A stretch of 64,000 nucleotides of DNA from Candidatus Segetimicrobium genomatis. GTDB taxonomy: Bacteria > Sysuimicrobiota > Sysuimicrobiia > Sysuimicrobiales > Segetimicrobiaceae. The notes beneath the pieces were generated by a model. The model searched no databases. It saw only the letters and a list, made by a program, of their open reading frames with translations, and was not told where the DNA came from. The stretch is taken from contig VBAK01000112.1 in the NCBI GenBank assembly GCA_005882275.1, forward strand, positions 1 to 64,000, read 5' to 3'. A program made the position numbers and the translations under genes. Of this stretch, positions 50,431 to 59,074 are shown one piece after another; position 1 is the stretch's first letter; each line of letters opens with the position of its first letter.

Positions 50431-50904
50431 ATGCGGCGGTCCCAGATAGCGATCCTGTACATCCTGTTTGAAGTAATTTGGCTGGTGTTGCTTGTTGCAA
50501 CAGTAATGGCGAGCGCGCGGGGAGCGCCAACGTTCAACGATTGGATTGTCATTTCCGTCATCTTCGCGCTGATGGTGTTTGTACATCGACCACGACGGGC
50601 AATTTATACACGATCGTATTATTTTCTGAAGATACTCCTTCTCCCGCTCGTGTTTTTCGCCTTTTCTTGGTTTATGGCGCACGGGGGAAGATCTGATGCA
50701 AACTCGTGGGTCCCCTTGGGTGTCCTGATTGTCTTCGTTTTCAGCGTTCTACTACGTCGCTTACTTCCTCTAATAACAATTGGGCGAATTCCTGGGGATA
50801 AGAGGGTTTGGCGTATTTCAGTTTCCACGCTGCTAGCTCTACTGTACCTTTCACTAATCTACATTGCTTTCTGGCTTGCGAGGTGGAGACCTGGTGCTGG
50901 CTGA
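50431..50904 (+). CDS. Membrane protein of unknown function, four helices
   Basis: A 157-residue protein with four hydrophobic segments (about residues 7-28, 37-52, 64-84 with 92-112, and 128-150) and basic loops. No family is recognised. ATG at 50431 with a purine-rich GGGGGGGAGGGAGG leader. Its base composition is clearly more AT-rich than neighbours, like the toxin-antitoxin genes just before it, so the three genes probably arrived together. Confidence 0.6.
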   Translation: MRRSQIAILYILFEVIWLVLLVATVMASARGAPTFNDWIVISVIFALMVFVHRPRRAIYTRSYYFLKILLLPLVFFAFSWFMAHGGRSDANSWVPLGVLIVFVFSVLLRRLLPLITIGRIPGDKRVWRISVSTLLALLYLSLIYIAFWLARWRPGAG

Positions 50905-51033
50905 GATGATTATGTTCCCCGCCCTGGAGAGGGGCGCGGGCGGCGGGGAGCGAACGAGCGTCTACCGGCGCCGCGTGCCTCTGCGAGGACGCCGTGGTGT
51001 TGGTCCCCATGGGCCGGAGGGCGGATCCCCCCC

Positions 51034-52341
51034 ATGAATGAAGACGGCAAATCCACCGAGTACCGCGAGCGCGCCCGCCGGGTGCTCCCCGGAGGCGTCA
51101 ACAGCAACATCCGCTCCCTGGAGAAGCCCTATCCGCTGACCTTCACCCGGGGCCACGGGGCGATCCTGGAAGACGTGGACGGCCGGACCTACATCGATTA
51201 CGTCTGCGGCATGGGGCCGGTCATCCTCGGGCACGCCGAGCCCCGGGTGACCCGGGCGATCGTGGAGACGGTGGAGCGGGGCCTCGTCTTCGCCGGGCAG
51301 CATCCGCTCGAGGCCGACGCGGCGGAGCGGATCTCCGCCGCGGTCCCGTCGGTCCAAACCGTCCGCTTCACCTCCTCAGGATCCGAAGCGGTGCACGCGG
51401 CGATCCGCATCGCGCGCGCGGCCACCGGGCGCTGGAAGGTGGCGCGGTTCGAGGGCCACTACCACGGCTGGCTGGACACGATCTACGTTGGGGAGCGGCC
51501 GGAGCCGGAAGGGCCGGCGGCGCCCGCGATCCCGGGCACGCGCGGCCAGCCCCACGCCGCGGTGCAGGATCTCATCGTGCTCCCCTGGAACGACGCGGAC
51601 GCCCTGCGCGCGGCCGCGCGCCTCTACCGTGGGCAGATCGCCGCGGTCATCCTCGAGCCGATCCTCTGCAACACGGGCGTGATCCCGCCCAGACCGGGGT
51701 ACGTCGAAGCGATCCGCGCCTGGTGCGACGGCGAGGGCGCCGTGCTGATCTTCGACGAGGTGATCACCGGGTTCCGCGTCGCCCTCGGCGGGGCGCAGGC
51801 GCTGCTGGGCGTCACCCCCGACCTCACGGTGTTCGGCAAGGCCATCGCGAACGGATTTCCATTGAGCGCGGTCGGAGGCCGGCGCGACCTCATGGATGCG
51901 CTCGCCGGCGGCGGGGTCCTGCACGGCGGGACGTACAACGGCAACCCGCCGGCGATGGCGGCGGCCCGGGCCACCCTCGACGCCCTCTCGGCGGACGGGG
52001 GCGCGATCTACCAGAGCATCGCCGGCACCGGGCGCGCGCTCATGGACGGCCTGCGGCGGGCCGGCGCGGAGGCGGGCGTCCCGGTGCTCGTGCAGGGGTC
52101 CGGCCCGGTGTTCCACATGTGGATCTCGCCCCGCGGCGCCATCGAGGATCCGCGCACGGCGCGGACGGAGGGCGCGGCCGCGTACGCGGTGTTCATCGAA
52201 TCCCTGGTCCGGCACGGGGTGCGGCCGGTGCCCGGCGGGCGCTGGTTCGTGAGCGCGGCGCACACCCCCGAGCACGTGACGCAGACCCTGCAGGCCGCGC
52301 GGGCGGCCTTCGCCGACGTCCGGGCCGCGCTCCACGCCTGA
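51034..52341 (+). CDS. Class III aminotransferase, glutamate-1-semialdehyde aminomutase-like (HemL family)
   Basis: A 435-residue PLP enzyme. The opening YRERARRVLPGGVNSNIRSL, the cofactor region TSSGSEAVHAAIRIARA, the aspartate in LIFDEVITGFRVALGGAQ and the PLP-lysine in FGKAIANGFPLSAVGG (about residue 268) are as in HemL. Family members other than true HemL act on different amino-ketones. No heme genes are nearby, so haem synthesis cannot be assumed. ATG at 51034 with GGAGGG further upstream. Confidence 0.87.
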   Translation: MNEDGKSTEYRERARRVLPGGVNSNIRSLEKPYPLTFTRGHGAILEDVDGRTYIDYVCGMGPVILGHAEPRVTRAIVETVERGLVFAGQHPLEADAAERISAAVPSVQTVRFTSSGSEAVHAAIRIARAATGRWKVARFEGHYHGWLDTIYVGERPEPEGPAAPAIPGTRGQPHAAVQDLIVLPWNDADALRAAARLYRGQIAAVILEPILCNTGVIPPRPGYVEAIRAWCDGEGAVLIFDEVITGFRVALGGAQALLGVTPDLTVFGKAIANGFPLSAVGGRRDLMDALAGGGVLHGGTYNGNPPAMAAARATLDALSADGGAIYQSIAGTGRALMDGLRRAGAEAGVPVLVQGSGPVFHMWISPRGAIEDPRTARTEGAAAYAVFIESLVRHGVRPVPGGRWFVSAAHTPEHVTQTLQAARAAFADVRAALHA

Positions 52342-52374
52342 GGGCCGGCTGCGCCGGCGGGCGATCCTGAGGCG

Positions 52375-52782
52375 TTATCTCGGCGACGGCCGCCTCAGCA
52401 TCTTCGCGTTTTCGTCAAGCATCGCCTGATAGACTTTCGTCTGGGGCGTGTTCCTGAAGTAGAAGTCTTGAAGATCGTTCGCGTACACGTTCACGCCGAA
52501 GGGAAACGTGCCGGTGTGCGACCGGACGATCTCCGCGACCGCCGCGTCGACGGAGACCCGCGCGTCCGCCCGGTGGCGCTCCACCGCCTGCTGCGCCGTC
52601 GCCCCGGCGAGAAACCCCGCCACGTAGGCCAGCCGCGCCGGCTGCGGCATGGCTTCCCAGTCGCGGCCGTCGTATCCGACCCCGTGGGGATCCTCGACGG
52701 CCGCGGTCGCCGAGGCCATCACCATCGTCACCACCAGGGCCGCGCCCAGCGCACCGGCCCCGCGCGTCATCATCGCTGCCAC
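52375..52782 (-). CDS. Secreted small protein beside the PQQ dehydrogenase
   Basis: A 135-residue protein with a signal peptide (GALGAALVVTMVMASATAA). The mature part has YDGRDWEAMPQPARLAYVAGFLAGATAQQAV, a mostly helical region and FRNTPQTKVYQAML. No c-type haem motif (CxxCH) is present. GTG at 52782 is favoured by AGGAGGAG five bases before it; ATG at 52773 is possible. It follows the blue-copper gene and is likely in the same transcript as the PQQ dehydrogenase. Function unknown. Confidence 0.6.
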   Translation of the reverse strand: MAAMMTRGAGALGAALVVTMVMASATAAVEDPHGVGYDGRDWEAMPQPARLAYVAGFLAGATAQQAVERHRADARVSVDAAVAEIVRSHTGTFPFGVNVYANDLQDFYFRNTPQTKVYQAMLDENAKMLRRPSPR

Positions 52783-52859
52783 GGTGCTCCTCCTCTGCCG
52801 CCGCTGCCCCCGCGCGCGCCGGGTTCCCGGCGCGCGCCGCGGCCGGCTGTGTTGGCCTC

Positions 52860-53411
52860 CTACTTGATCGTGACGGCCGGCATGCCGGCGCCCGCGCCGA
52901 CGACGAACCGGTTCCACATGCCCGAGATGCCGTGGCTGGGCACTCCGCAGAACCAGAGGTACCGGCCGGGCGGCGCGGCGATGAAATCGACGGTGTCTTT
53001 CCGCATCGGCGGAACGCCGGCGATCAGGTTCCCCGTCTCGGCCCTGGGGATCGCCGGGGGCTCGATCCCCTGCGGCGGGATCTTGCCGGTGTCCCGGATC
53101 ACCTCGAAGCTGTGGGGGAGCGCCCCCGCGCCGCTGTTCACGAAGTCGATATGGACCCGCCATCCGGTGGGCACCGTGACCGTCAGGCGCCCGTTGGCGT
53201 AGCCGTTGAAGTTGAGCGTGCCGTTGGCTCCCCCCTGGGCCGCCGTCACGGTGAACGACGCCAGCTTGTGCGCCGCGTCCACGCGCATCCACGGCGGCGC
53301 GGCCGCCGACACCACCGCGGAGTGGCCTCCGGGCCCCAGCACCCCGCCGGCCAGCAGCGCCGCGCCCGCAGCCGGCCAGACAATTCTCCAGACAACTCTA
53401 TAGAAGCTCAT
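52860..53411 (-). CDS. Sulfocyanin-like blue copper protein
   Basis: A 183-residue exported cupredoxin. A signal/anchor segment (residues 8-40) precedes the cupredoxin fold. Copper ligands are recognisable: histidine in GALPHSFEVI and the Cys-His-Met loop FCGVPSHGISGMW. The segment TLNFNGYANGRLTVTVPTGW is typical of sulfocyanins. Such proteins carry single electrons. It lies 135 bases downstream of the PQQ dehydrogenase on the same strand, and may be its electron acceptor in place of a cytochrome c. ATG at 53411 with GGGAGGG. Confidence 0.8.
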   Translation of the reverse strand: MSFYRVVWRIVWPAAGAALLAGGVLGPGGHSAVVSAAAPPWMRVDAAHKLASFTVTAAQGGANGTLNFNGYANGRLTVTVPTGWRVHIDFVNSGAGALPHSFEVIRDTGKIPPQGIEPPAIPRAETGNLIAGVPPMRKDTVDFIAAPPGRYLWFCGVPSHGISGMWNRFVVGAGAGMPAVTIK

Positions 53412-53546
53412 CTCATGGCCCTCCCGCGGCACCCGCCCCGGGCGGGAGCCGGCGGCGCCGCCGCCCCCGGGAACGGCGCGGCCCGGGGTGCGCCGCCGGC
53501 AGCGCGGCGGGCGCGGACCCGGGCCGCGGACCCCGAGCGTCGAGCG

Positions 53547-55247
53547 TCAGTGCTTCGGCAGCCCGAACACGATCAACGCATCTCCATACGGATAACTGAG
53601 CTGGAAGTTCCCACCCGCGGCGACGGCGATGAATTCCTCGCCGTCCAATGCAAACGCCATCGGCGCCGCGTTCACCCCCGCCCCGGCCTGGAACTGCCAG
53701 AGCTGATCTCCGGTCTTGGCGTCGAAGGCGTCGAAGTTCCCGTTCCCTTCGCCGGTGAACACGAGCCCGCCCGCGGTGACGAACGACCCGCCCATCATCG
53801 GCTGGTCCATCTTCTTCTGCCAGGTCACCTTCCCGGTGTTGGTGTCGATCGCGGTAAACGTGCCGAACTGCTTTTCCGACGCGATGCTGGTGAACGCGCT
53901 CCCCAGCCACAGCTTGGCCTTCTGGTACGGGACGGAATGGACCGCGTACGTCATCGGCTGCTCCAGTGCGGCGACGTACACGTTCTGCGTCTGCGGGCTG
54001 TAGGAGGACGGCGACCACTCCGTGCCGCCGTTCGCGCCGGGCAGCATCCGGACCCCCTCGGCGGTCGGCTGGGCGAAGAGGTTTTCGTGGCGGACGAACT
54101 CCTCGCTGCGCAGGATCCGCTCTCCGGTCTGCCGGTTGAGGATGTAGAACCACCCCGTCTTGCCGGCGGCGCCCACCGCGTGGACGGTCTTGCCGCCGAC
54201 GGTCACGTCGAACAGCAGCGGCGGGCTCGTCTGGTCGAGATCCCAGACGTCGTGGGGAACCTCCTGGTAGTACCAGGCCAGCTTCCCGTTGGCCGCGTTG
54301 ACGGCCACGATCGATTCGGTGTAGAGATTGTCGCCCGGCCGGATCCCTCCGTCCAGATCGGGGGACGGGTTCCCCACCCCGAAGTAGATCATGTTCAGGT
54401 CCGGATCGGCCGCCGGGGTCACCCAGGTCGAGCCCCCGCCGCGCTTCCAGGCGTCCTGGTACTGGGGCCAGGCCGCCTTTTCCTTGGCGATATCCCGGTG
54501 CAGCGGGTCACCTTCCGGGGTCGTCGTCGCCCACTTGCCCTCCCATCCCGTGTCCGGGATCAGGTAGAAGCGCCACAACACCGCTCCGGTCTTCGCATCG
54601 TGCGCCTGGAGATATCCGCGGACGCCGTACTCGGCGCCCGAGGTGCCCACGATCACGATGTTCTTGTAGACGAGCGGCGCAATCGTCATCGCGTAGCCCA
54701 GCGTCGGATCGGCGACCTGCTTCGCCCACGCGACCTTTCCGGTCGCCGCATCGAGGGCGACCAGCTGCGCGTCGAGCGTGGCCATGTACACCATGCCGTA
54801 GCCGAGCCCCACGCCCCGGTTCACCGGGCCGCAGCAGAAGATCTCCGTCCCCGCCAGCTTGTGATCGTACCGCCAGAGCTGCTTCCCCGTCCGGGCGTTG
54901 AGCGCGAACAGGTGGTTGTACGCCGTCGTGATGTACATGACGCCGTTGGAGACGACCGGCGTGGTCTCGAACGACGCGACGATGCCCGTCTGGAAGATCC
55001 AGCGGGGGACGAGCTGCGACACGTTGGACGTGTTGATCTGATCGAGCGCGGAGTACCGGTCGTTGGTGTAGTCGTGGCCGTACATCAGCCACTCGTCCGC
55101 GTTGCCCGCGGCGGCGAGGAGCGCCGGTCCGTCAGGCATCATCCCCTGGGCCAGCACCGCTGCGGGACGCGGTCCCCCGGGAGAGGCGAGCAGGAGCGAG
55201 ACCCCAAGCACCAATGCGCAGGCCAACGCTGCCGTCCGTCGTTTCAT
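53547..55247 (-). CDS. PQQ-dependent alcohol dehydrogenase, possibly lanthanide type
   Basis: A 566-residue periplasmic quinoprotein with an eight-bladed propeller. Signal peptide residues 1-34. The vicinal disulfide is C138-C139 (IFCCGPVNRG). Predicted metal ligands are E206 (GAEYGVRGY), N293 (VGNPSPD) and D336. D338, two residues on in VWDLDQTSPP, is the extra aspartate that marks lanthanide-dependent XoxF and PedH enzymes. Repeated tryptophan-docking motifs such as DAKTGDQLWQF close the blades. ATG at 55247 behind GGAGGG. It has no cytochrome domain, so it needs a separate acceptor. Divergent from the pqq operon. Confidence 0.9.
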   Translation of the reverse strand: MKRRTAALACALVLGVSLLLASPGGPRPAAVLAQGMMPDGPALLAAAGNADEWLMYGHDYTNDRYSALDQINTSNVSQLVPRWIFQTGIVASFETTPVVSNGVMYITTAYNHLFALNARTGKQLWRYDHKLAGTEIFCCGPVNRGVGLGYGMVYMATLDAQLVALDAATGKVAWAKQVADPTLGYAMTIAPLVYKNIVIVGTSGAEYGVRGYLQAHDAKTGAVLWRFYLIPDTGWEGKWATTTPEGDPLHRDIAKEKAAWPQYQDAWKRGGGSTWVTPAADPDLNMIYFGVGNPSPDLDGGIRPGDNLYTESIVAVNAANGKLAWYYQEVPHDVWDLDQTSPPLLFDVTVGGKTVHAVGAAGKTGWFYILNRQTGERILRSEEFVRHENLFAQPTAEGVRMLPGANGGTEWSPSSYSPQTQNVYVAALEQPMTYAVHSVPYQKAKLWLGSAFTSIASEKQFGTFTAIDTNTGKVTWQKKMDQPMMGGSFVTAGGLVFTGEGNGNFDAFDAKTGDQLWQFQAGAGVNAAPMAFALDGEEFIAVAAGGNFQLSYPYGDALIVFGLPKH

Positions 55248-55522
55248 CACGCCCTCCTTATCGACATCATCGACATCGACGTGCTTGAACTTGACCTTGG
55301 AAACGGGTACGGCACCAGCCGGGCTCAGTCCTGACACGGGTGGAAGCAACATCACGCGCTATCGGGCAACCCTGGACGGAGGATATCTTTCTGTCGAGCC
55401 CGGCCGTCTCCCTTCTGGACGGATCAACTCGCCGGTCGACGGCGAACACAAGTTTGCAGGAGGAGAACGCCGCCGGAGCAAAATAGTGAGTGGACGTTGC
55501 CCGCGGAGGAGGTGACCTGGGG

Positions 55523-55594
55523 ATGTGGATCAAGCCCTGGTTCGAGGAAGTATCGCTCTGCGCTGAAGTCACCGCGTACGTCTATACGAAGTAA
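55523..55594 (+). CDS. pqqA: PQQ precursor peptide PqqA
   Basis: A 23-residue peptide, MWIKPWFEEVSLCAEVTAYV then YTK. The glutamate and tyrosine joined to make PQQ are E15 and Y19, with the required three-residue spacing. The MW-KP---E start is typical. AGGAGGTG precedes the ATG. It heads the pqqABCDE operon on the plus strand and is separated from pqqB by a strong hairpin. The 275-base upstream gap (55248-55522) contains the divergent promoters for this operon and the dehydrogenase, but no convincing -35/-10 pair was found. Confidence 0.93.
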   Translation: MWIKPWFEEVSLCAEVTAYVYTK

Positions 55595-55608
55595 CTGAAG
55601 TTCGCCCG

Positions 55609-55645
55609 GGGGCCGGTTCCGCGGATGAGAACCGGCCCCAGTTTC
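55609..55645 (+). terminator. Attenuator hairpin between pqqA and pqqB
   Basis: Perfect 11-bp stem GGGGCCGGTTC / GAACCGGCCCC (55609-55619 and 55629-55639) with a nine-base loop, followed by AGTTTCT. A partial terminator here would keep pqqA transcripts more abundant than those for the enzymes, as seen in other PQQ operons. Confidence 0.65.
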
Positions 55646-55665
55646 TCCCTTCCCTCGGTTCAGCG

Positions 55666-56571
55666 ATGCGCGTACGGTTGCTGGGCACTGCCGCCGGCGG
55701 CGGCGTCCCCCAATGGAACTGCCGGTGCGCGAATTGCCTGGCCGCCCGGCGCAGCCTGATCCCACCGCTCGCCCAGTGCTCCCTCGCATTTTCGCCGGCG
55801 GGGGAGGAATGGTACCTGGTCAACGCCACGCCCGATGTGACGCAGCAGCTCGCGCGATGGGAGGAGCTGCATCCTCAGTCGGGGATCCGCTCGACCCCCA
55901 TCCGCGGCGTGATCCTGACCGACGGAGAGCTCGACCACACGCTGGGGCTGCTGCACCTGCGCGAGGCCACGGGGTGGACGCTGTATGCGACCTCCCCGGT
56001 CGTGAGGATGCTGGACGACCATCTGCGCCTGCTGCCGGCCCTGCGGCGGTATGCTGAGATCCGCGTGCACGAGCTCTCCCTGGACGCGCCGCTGCTGCTC
56101 AGCGAAGGGGCCTCGCGGGTGGAAGTGCGTCTGGTGGAGACCGGCCGGCACCTGCCGCGCTATCTCGGCAGGCCCGCCGGCGCCGCCGCGGGCGTCGGCG
56201 TGGGCCTCATCCTGACGGACCTGTCCTCCGGCAGGCGGGTGGCGCACGCGCCGTGCGTCGCCGAGCTGTCGGACACCCTGCGCGACCATCTGCGGGGGGC
56301 CGAGGTCATCTTCTTCGACGGCACCTTCTGGAGCGAGGACGAGCTGCGCCGCCTCGGGATCGGCGCGGAGGGGGCGGCGGCGATGGGCCACATTCCGGTG
56401 GGCGGCGAGGCAGGCTCGGCGCTCTGGTTGTCGAAACTCTCCGCGCGCACCAAGCTGTACGTCCACCTCAACAACACCAACGTGCTGCTCGACCCGGCGT
56501 CGGCGGCGCGGGCGTGGATTCGCACCCTCGGTCTGGAGGTGGCCACCGACGGATGGGCGGCGACGCTGTGA
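55666..56571 (+). CDS. pqqB: Pyrroloquinoline quinone biosynthesis protein PqqB
   Basis: A 301-residue metallo-beta-lactamase-fold protein. PqqB signatures are LLGTAAGGGVPQWNCRCANCLAAR at the N-terminus (with the zinc-binding cysteines), GVILTDGELDHTLGLLHLRE, EVIFFDGTFWSEDELRRLG, MGHIPVGGEAGSA and HLNNTNVLLDP. It is the likely hydroxylase acting on the Glu-Tyr intermediate. Length matches the family. ATG at 55666; no clear ribosome site. Confidence 0.93.
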   Translation: MRVRLLGTAAGGGVPQWNCRCANCLAARRSLIPPLAQCSLAFSPAGEEWYLVNATPDVTQQLARWEELHPQSGIRSTPIRGVILTDGELDHTLGLLHLREATGWTLYATSPVVRMLDDHLRLLPALRRYAEIRVHELSLDAPLLLSEGASRVEVRLVETGRHLPRYLGRPAGAAAGVGVGLILTDLSSGRRVAHAPCVAELSDTLRDHLRGAEVIFFDGTFWSEDELRRLGIGAEGAAAMGHIPVGGEAGSALWLSKLSARTKLYVHLNNTNVLLDPASAARAWIRTLGLEVATDGWAATL

Positions 56572-57257
56572 CGGACCCGTGGCCCGCGGATGTCCTCGAG
56601 CAGCGCATCCGCGACCTGCTCGCCGAGCGCTATCACGACCGGCATCCGTTCAACCGGCGGATGCACGAGGGCACGCTCTCCCCCGAGCAGTTGCGCGGGT
56701 GGGCCGCCAACCGCTTCTACTATCAGCAGGTCATTCCCGTCAAAGACGCCGTCCTGCTCTCCAAGCTCCCGTGGGAGTACCGGCGGGAGTGGATCCGGCG
56801 GATCATCGATCACGACGGGACCCGTCCAGGAGAAGGCGGACTCGAGGCCTGGCTGCGGCTGGGCGAGGCTCTGGGCCTCAGGCGCGCCGACCTGCTGGAG
56901 CATCGGTTCCTGGTGCCCGGCGCCCGATTTGCCTGCGACGCCTACGTCACCTTCGTCCGCGATCATTCCTGGGTCGAAGGCATGGCCTCCTCGCTGACGG
57001 AGCTCTCCGCGCCCTCCATCATGGCGGTGCGGATCTCCGCGTTCGAGGAGCACTACCCGTGGGTCGAGCCCGAGGGGCTGGAGTATTTCCGGTCACGCGT
57101 GACTCAGGGGTCCAGAGACGCCGCCTACGCCCTGCCCATCGTGCTCGAGCACGCCGGCACGCGCGAGGCGCAGCAGGCCGTCCTCCGGGCCGTCGCCGCC
57201 AAGTGCGACATCCTGGGGGCCTTCCTGGATGCCGTGGCGGGGACGTTTCCCGCCTGA
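56568..57257 (+). CDS. pqqC: PQQ synthase PqqC
   Basis: A 229-residue helical enzyme that performs the last ring closure and oxidation of PQQ. Family segments: RYHDRHPFNRRMHEGTLSPEQLRGWAANRFYYQQVIPVKDA, RIIDHDGTRPGEGGLEAWLRLGEALGL, and VRDHSWVEGMASSLTELSAPSIM. GTG at 56568 overlaps the pqqB stop (GTGA). A little shorter than the usual 250 residues, mainly at the ends. Confidence 0.93.
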   Translation: MTDPWPADVLEQRIRDLLAERYHDRHPFNRRMHEGTLSPEQLRGWAANRFYYQQVIPVKDAVLLSKLPWEYRREWIRRIIDHDGTRPGEGGLEAWLRLGEALGLRRADLLEHRFLVPGARFACDAYVTFVRDHSWVEGMASSLTELSAPSIMAVRISAFEEHYPWVEPEGLEYFRSRVTQGSRDAAYALPIVLEHAGTREAQQAVLRAVAAKCDILGAFLDAVAGTFPA

Positions 57258-57285
57258 CCGCACACGAGGGACCGGGGTGGCGCCG

Positions 57286-57588
57286 ATGACCGATGCCGGG
57301 GTCGATGCGGGGCTCATGGAGGGAGGCCGACCGAGGCTGCTCCCCAAAGCCCGGCTGCGCTTTGATCAGGTCCGGGGGCGCCACGTCCTCCTGCTGCCGG
57401 AACGCGCGGTCATCCTGAGCGAGACGGCGGCCGAGATCCTCCGGCTCTGCGACGGCGGGCGGACGGGCGCGGAGCTCGTTCAGACGCTCGAGCGCAAGTA
57501 CCCCGGCGCCGAGCTCGGGGGCGATGTCGCGGAGTTTCTCGGCGAGGCCGTCAAGAAGAGGTGGGTCGAGTGGGTCCTCCCTCCCTAG
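57286..57588 (+). CDS. pqqD: PqqA-binding chaperone PqqD
   Basis: A 100-residue RRE-type protein that delivers PqqA to PqqE. Family pattern: RPRLLPKARLRFDQVRGRHVLLLPERAVILSETAAEILRLCDGGRTGAELVQTL, ending KKRWVEWV. ATG at 57286 with GGGGTGG in front; in-frame codons upstream belong to the intergenic gap. Its end overlaps the start of pqqE by 19 bases. Confidence 0.92.
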   Translation: MTDAGVDAGLMEGGRPRLLPKARLRFDQVRGRHVLLLPERAVILSETAAEILRLCDGGRTGAELVQTLERKYPGAELGGDVAEFLGEAVKKRWVEWVLPP

Positions 57589-58673
57589 ATCCGCCGGCCT
57601 CGCTGCTCGCCGAGATCACCCACCGCTGTCCGATCCACTGCCTGTACTGCTCCAATCCCCTGGAGCTGACCCGGCGCGCCGATGAGCTGCCGACCGAGGT
57701 CTGGCTGAGGGTCCTGGCCGAGGCGGCCGACCTCGGGGTGCTGCAGGTGCATCTGTCGGGGGGCGAGCCGCTGGCGCGCGCCGATCTGGCGGCCCTCGTG
57801 GAACGCGCCACGGCGCTGGAGCTTTACACGAACCTCATCACCAGCGGCGTCGGCCTCACCCGCGCCCGGGCGCAGGCGCTCAGGGACGCGGGCCTGGGAG
57901 CGGTCCAGTTGAGCATCCAGGCGGCCGGCCCCGAGCTCAGCCGGGTGATCGCCGGCGGGGAGTTCTGGCAGCGCAAGATGGACGCGGCCCGGCACGTCCG
58001 GGATGCCGGACTGCCGCTCGGGATGAACGTCGTGCTGCACCGCTACAACCTTCACCAGGTCACCGGGCTGCTCGAGCTGGCGGCGTCGCTCGGTGCGGAG
58101 CGGGTCGAACTGGCGAACGCCCAGTATTATGGATGGGCGCTGCGCAACCGGGACCATCTGCTGCCCGCCCGAGAGATGGTCGAGGCGGCCGAGCGCGAGG
58201 TCGCCCGGTTTCGGGAGCGGGCGGGCGACACGATGGAGATCCTCTGGGTCATTCCCGACTACCACGCCGAGTTTCCCAAGCCGTGCATGAACGGATGGGC
58301 GCGGATGTTCCTCACCGTGGCCCCCGACGGGACGGCCCTGCCGTGCCCGGCGGCGTCCGTGATCCCGGGGCTGGATCCCCCGTCGGTGCGGCAGCATTCG
58401 ACGCGCTGGATCTGGTTCGAGTCGCCGGCGTTCAACCGCTTCCGCGGGTTCGAGTGGATGTCGGATCCCTGCCGGAGCTGCCCCAGGCGCTTCGAGGACT
58501 TTGGGGGCTGCCGGTGCCAGGCGTATTTGCTGGCCGGGGACCCCGCGGTCACCGATCCCGTCTGCACGTACTCGCCCCACCGCCACCTGGTCACCGAGGC
58601 CCTCGGCCGCGGGGGCGGGGATCCCGGCGCGCCCGTGTACCGAATGCCAATCAAAACAAGGGGAGGCGAGTGA
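57570..58673 (+). CDS. pqqE: Radical SAM enzyme PqqE
   Basis: A 367-residue radical SAM/SPASM protein that forms the carbon-carbon bond between Glu and Tyr of PqqA. The SAM cluster motif is CPIHCLYC (CxxxCxxC, about residues 20-28), followed by LSGGEPLAR. The auxiliary cluster region has CMNGWARMFLTVAPDGTALPCPAAS, CRSCPRRFEDFGGCRCQAYL and CTYS. GTG at 57570 is preferred for its spacing from AAGAGG; GTG at 57561 is possible. The stop overlaps the next ATG (TGATG). Confidence 0.93.
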   Translation: MGPPSLDPPASLLAEITHRCPIHCLYCSNPLELTRRADELPTEVWLRVLAEAADLGVLQVHLSGGEPLARADLAALVERATALELYTNLITSGVGLTRARAQALRDAGLGAVQLSIQAAGPELSRVIAGGEFWQRKMDAARHVRDAGLPLGMNVVLHRYNLHQVTGLLELAASLGAERVELANAQYYGWALRNRDHLLPAREMVEAAEREVARFRERAGDTMEILWVIPDYHAEFPKPCMNGWARMFLTVAPDGTALPCPAASVIPGLDPPSVRQHSTRWIWFESPAFNRFRGFEWMSDPCRSCPRRFEDFGGCRCQAYLLAGDPAVTDPVCTYSPHRHLVTEALGRGGGDPGAPVYRMPIKTRGGE

Positions 58674-59050
58674 TGCGAACGACGGTGTCTCTGGTTCTGG
58701 TATCTGCCCTGTGGATCTGCGCCTTCGTTGTGCAGCCGGGCCTGGCCCGCGATCTGCCGCTCGCGCTCGTCGCGCTGACCTCGCCGGTCCGCCCCGGCGA
58801 GAACGCCAGTGTGACCGTGCAGACGGACCCGCGCACGCAGTGCATGCTGCTCGTGCATTACAAGACCCGAGCCGCGGAAGCCAACCTGGCGCTCCCGAAG
58901 CGGGCAGACAAAGCGGGGCGGGTGAGCTGGACCTGGCGCATCGCTCCCAACGCGGTCCCGGGCGCCTGGCCGGTCATCGTGCACTGCCACGACGAATTCA
59001 AGGGGAGCGTGGAGCAGCGGCGGCTGGAACTGCCGTTCAGGGTGGGATAG
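58673..59050 (+). CDS. Secreted beta-sandwich protein at the end of the pqq operon
   Basis: A 125-residue exported protein: signal peptide residues 1-25 (ending GLARD), then PLALVALTSPVRPGENASVTVQTDPRTQCMLLVHYKTR and VPGAWPVIVHCHDEFKGSVEQRRLELPF, an immunoglobulin-like strand pattern with two cysteines that could pair. No family is firmly recognised. One-base overlap with pqqE suggests co-translation, so a periplasmic role linked to PQQ or its dehydrogenase is likely. Confidence 0.65.
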   Translation: MRTTVSLVLVSALWICAFVVQPGLARDLPLALVALTSPVRPGENASVTVQTDPRTQCMLLVHYKTRAAEANLALPKRADKAGRVSWTWRIAPNAVPGAWPVIVHCHDEFKGSVEQRRLELPFRVG

Positions 59051-59074
59051 CCGACCGCGCTGCTGACGACCGCT

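Noticed and set aside
50962-52335. Long minus-strand frames opposite the class III aminotransferase
   Set aside because: They are complements of the conserved plus-strand gene, rich in Arg, Gly and Asp, with no domain pattern.
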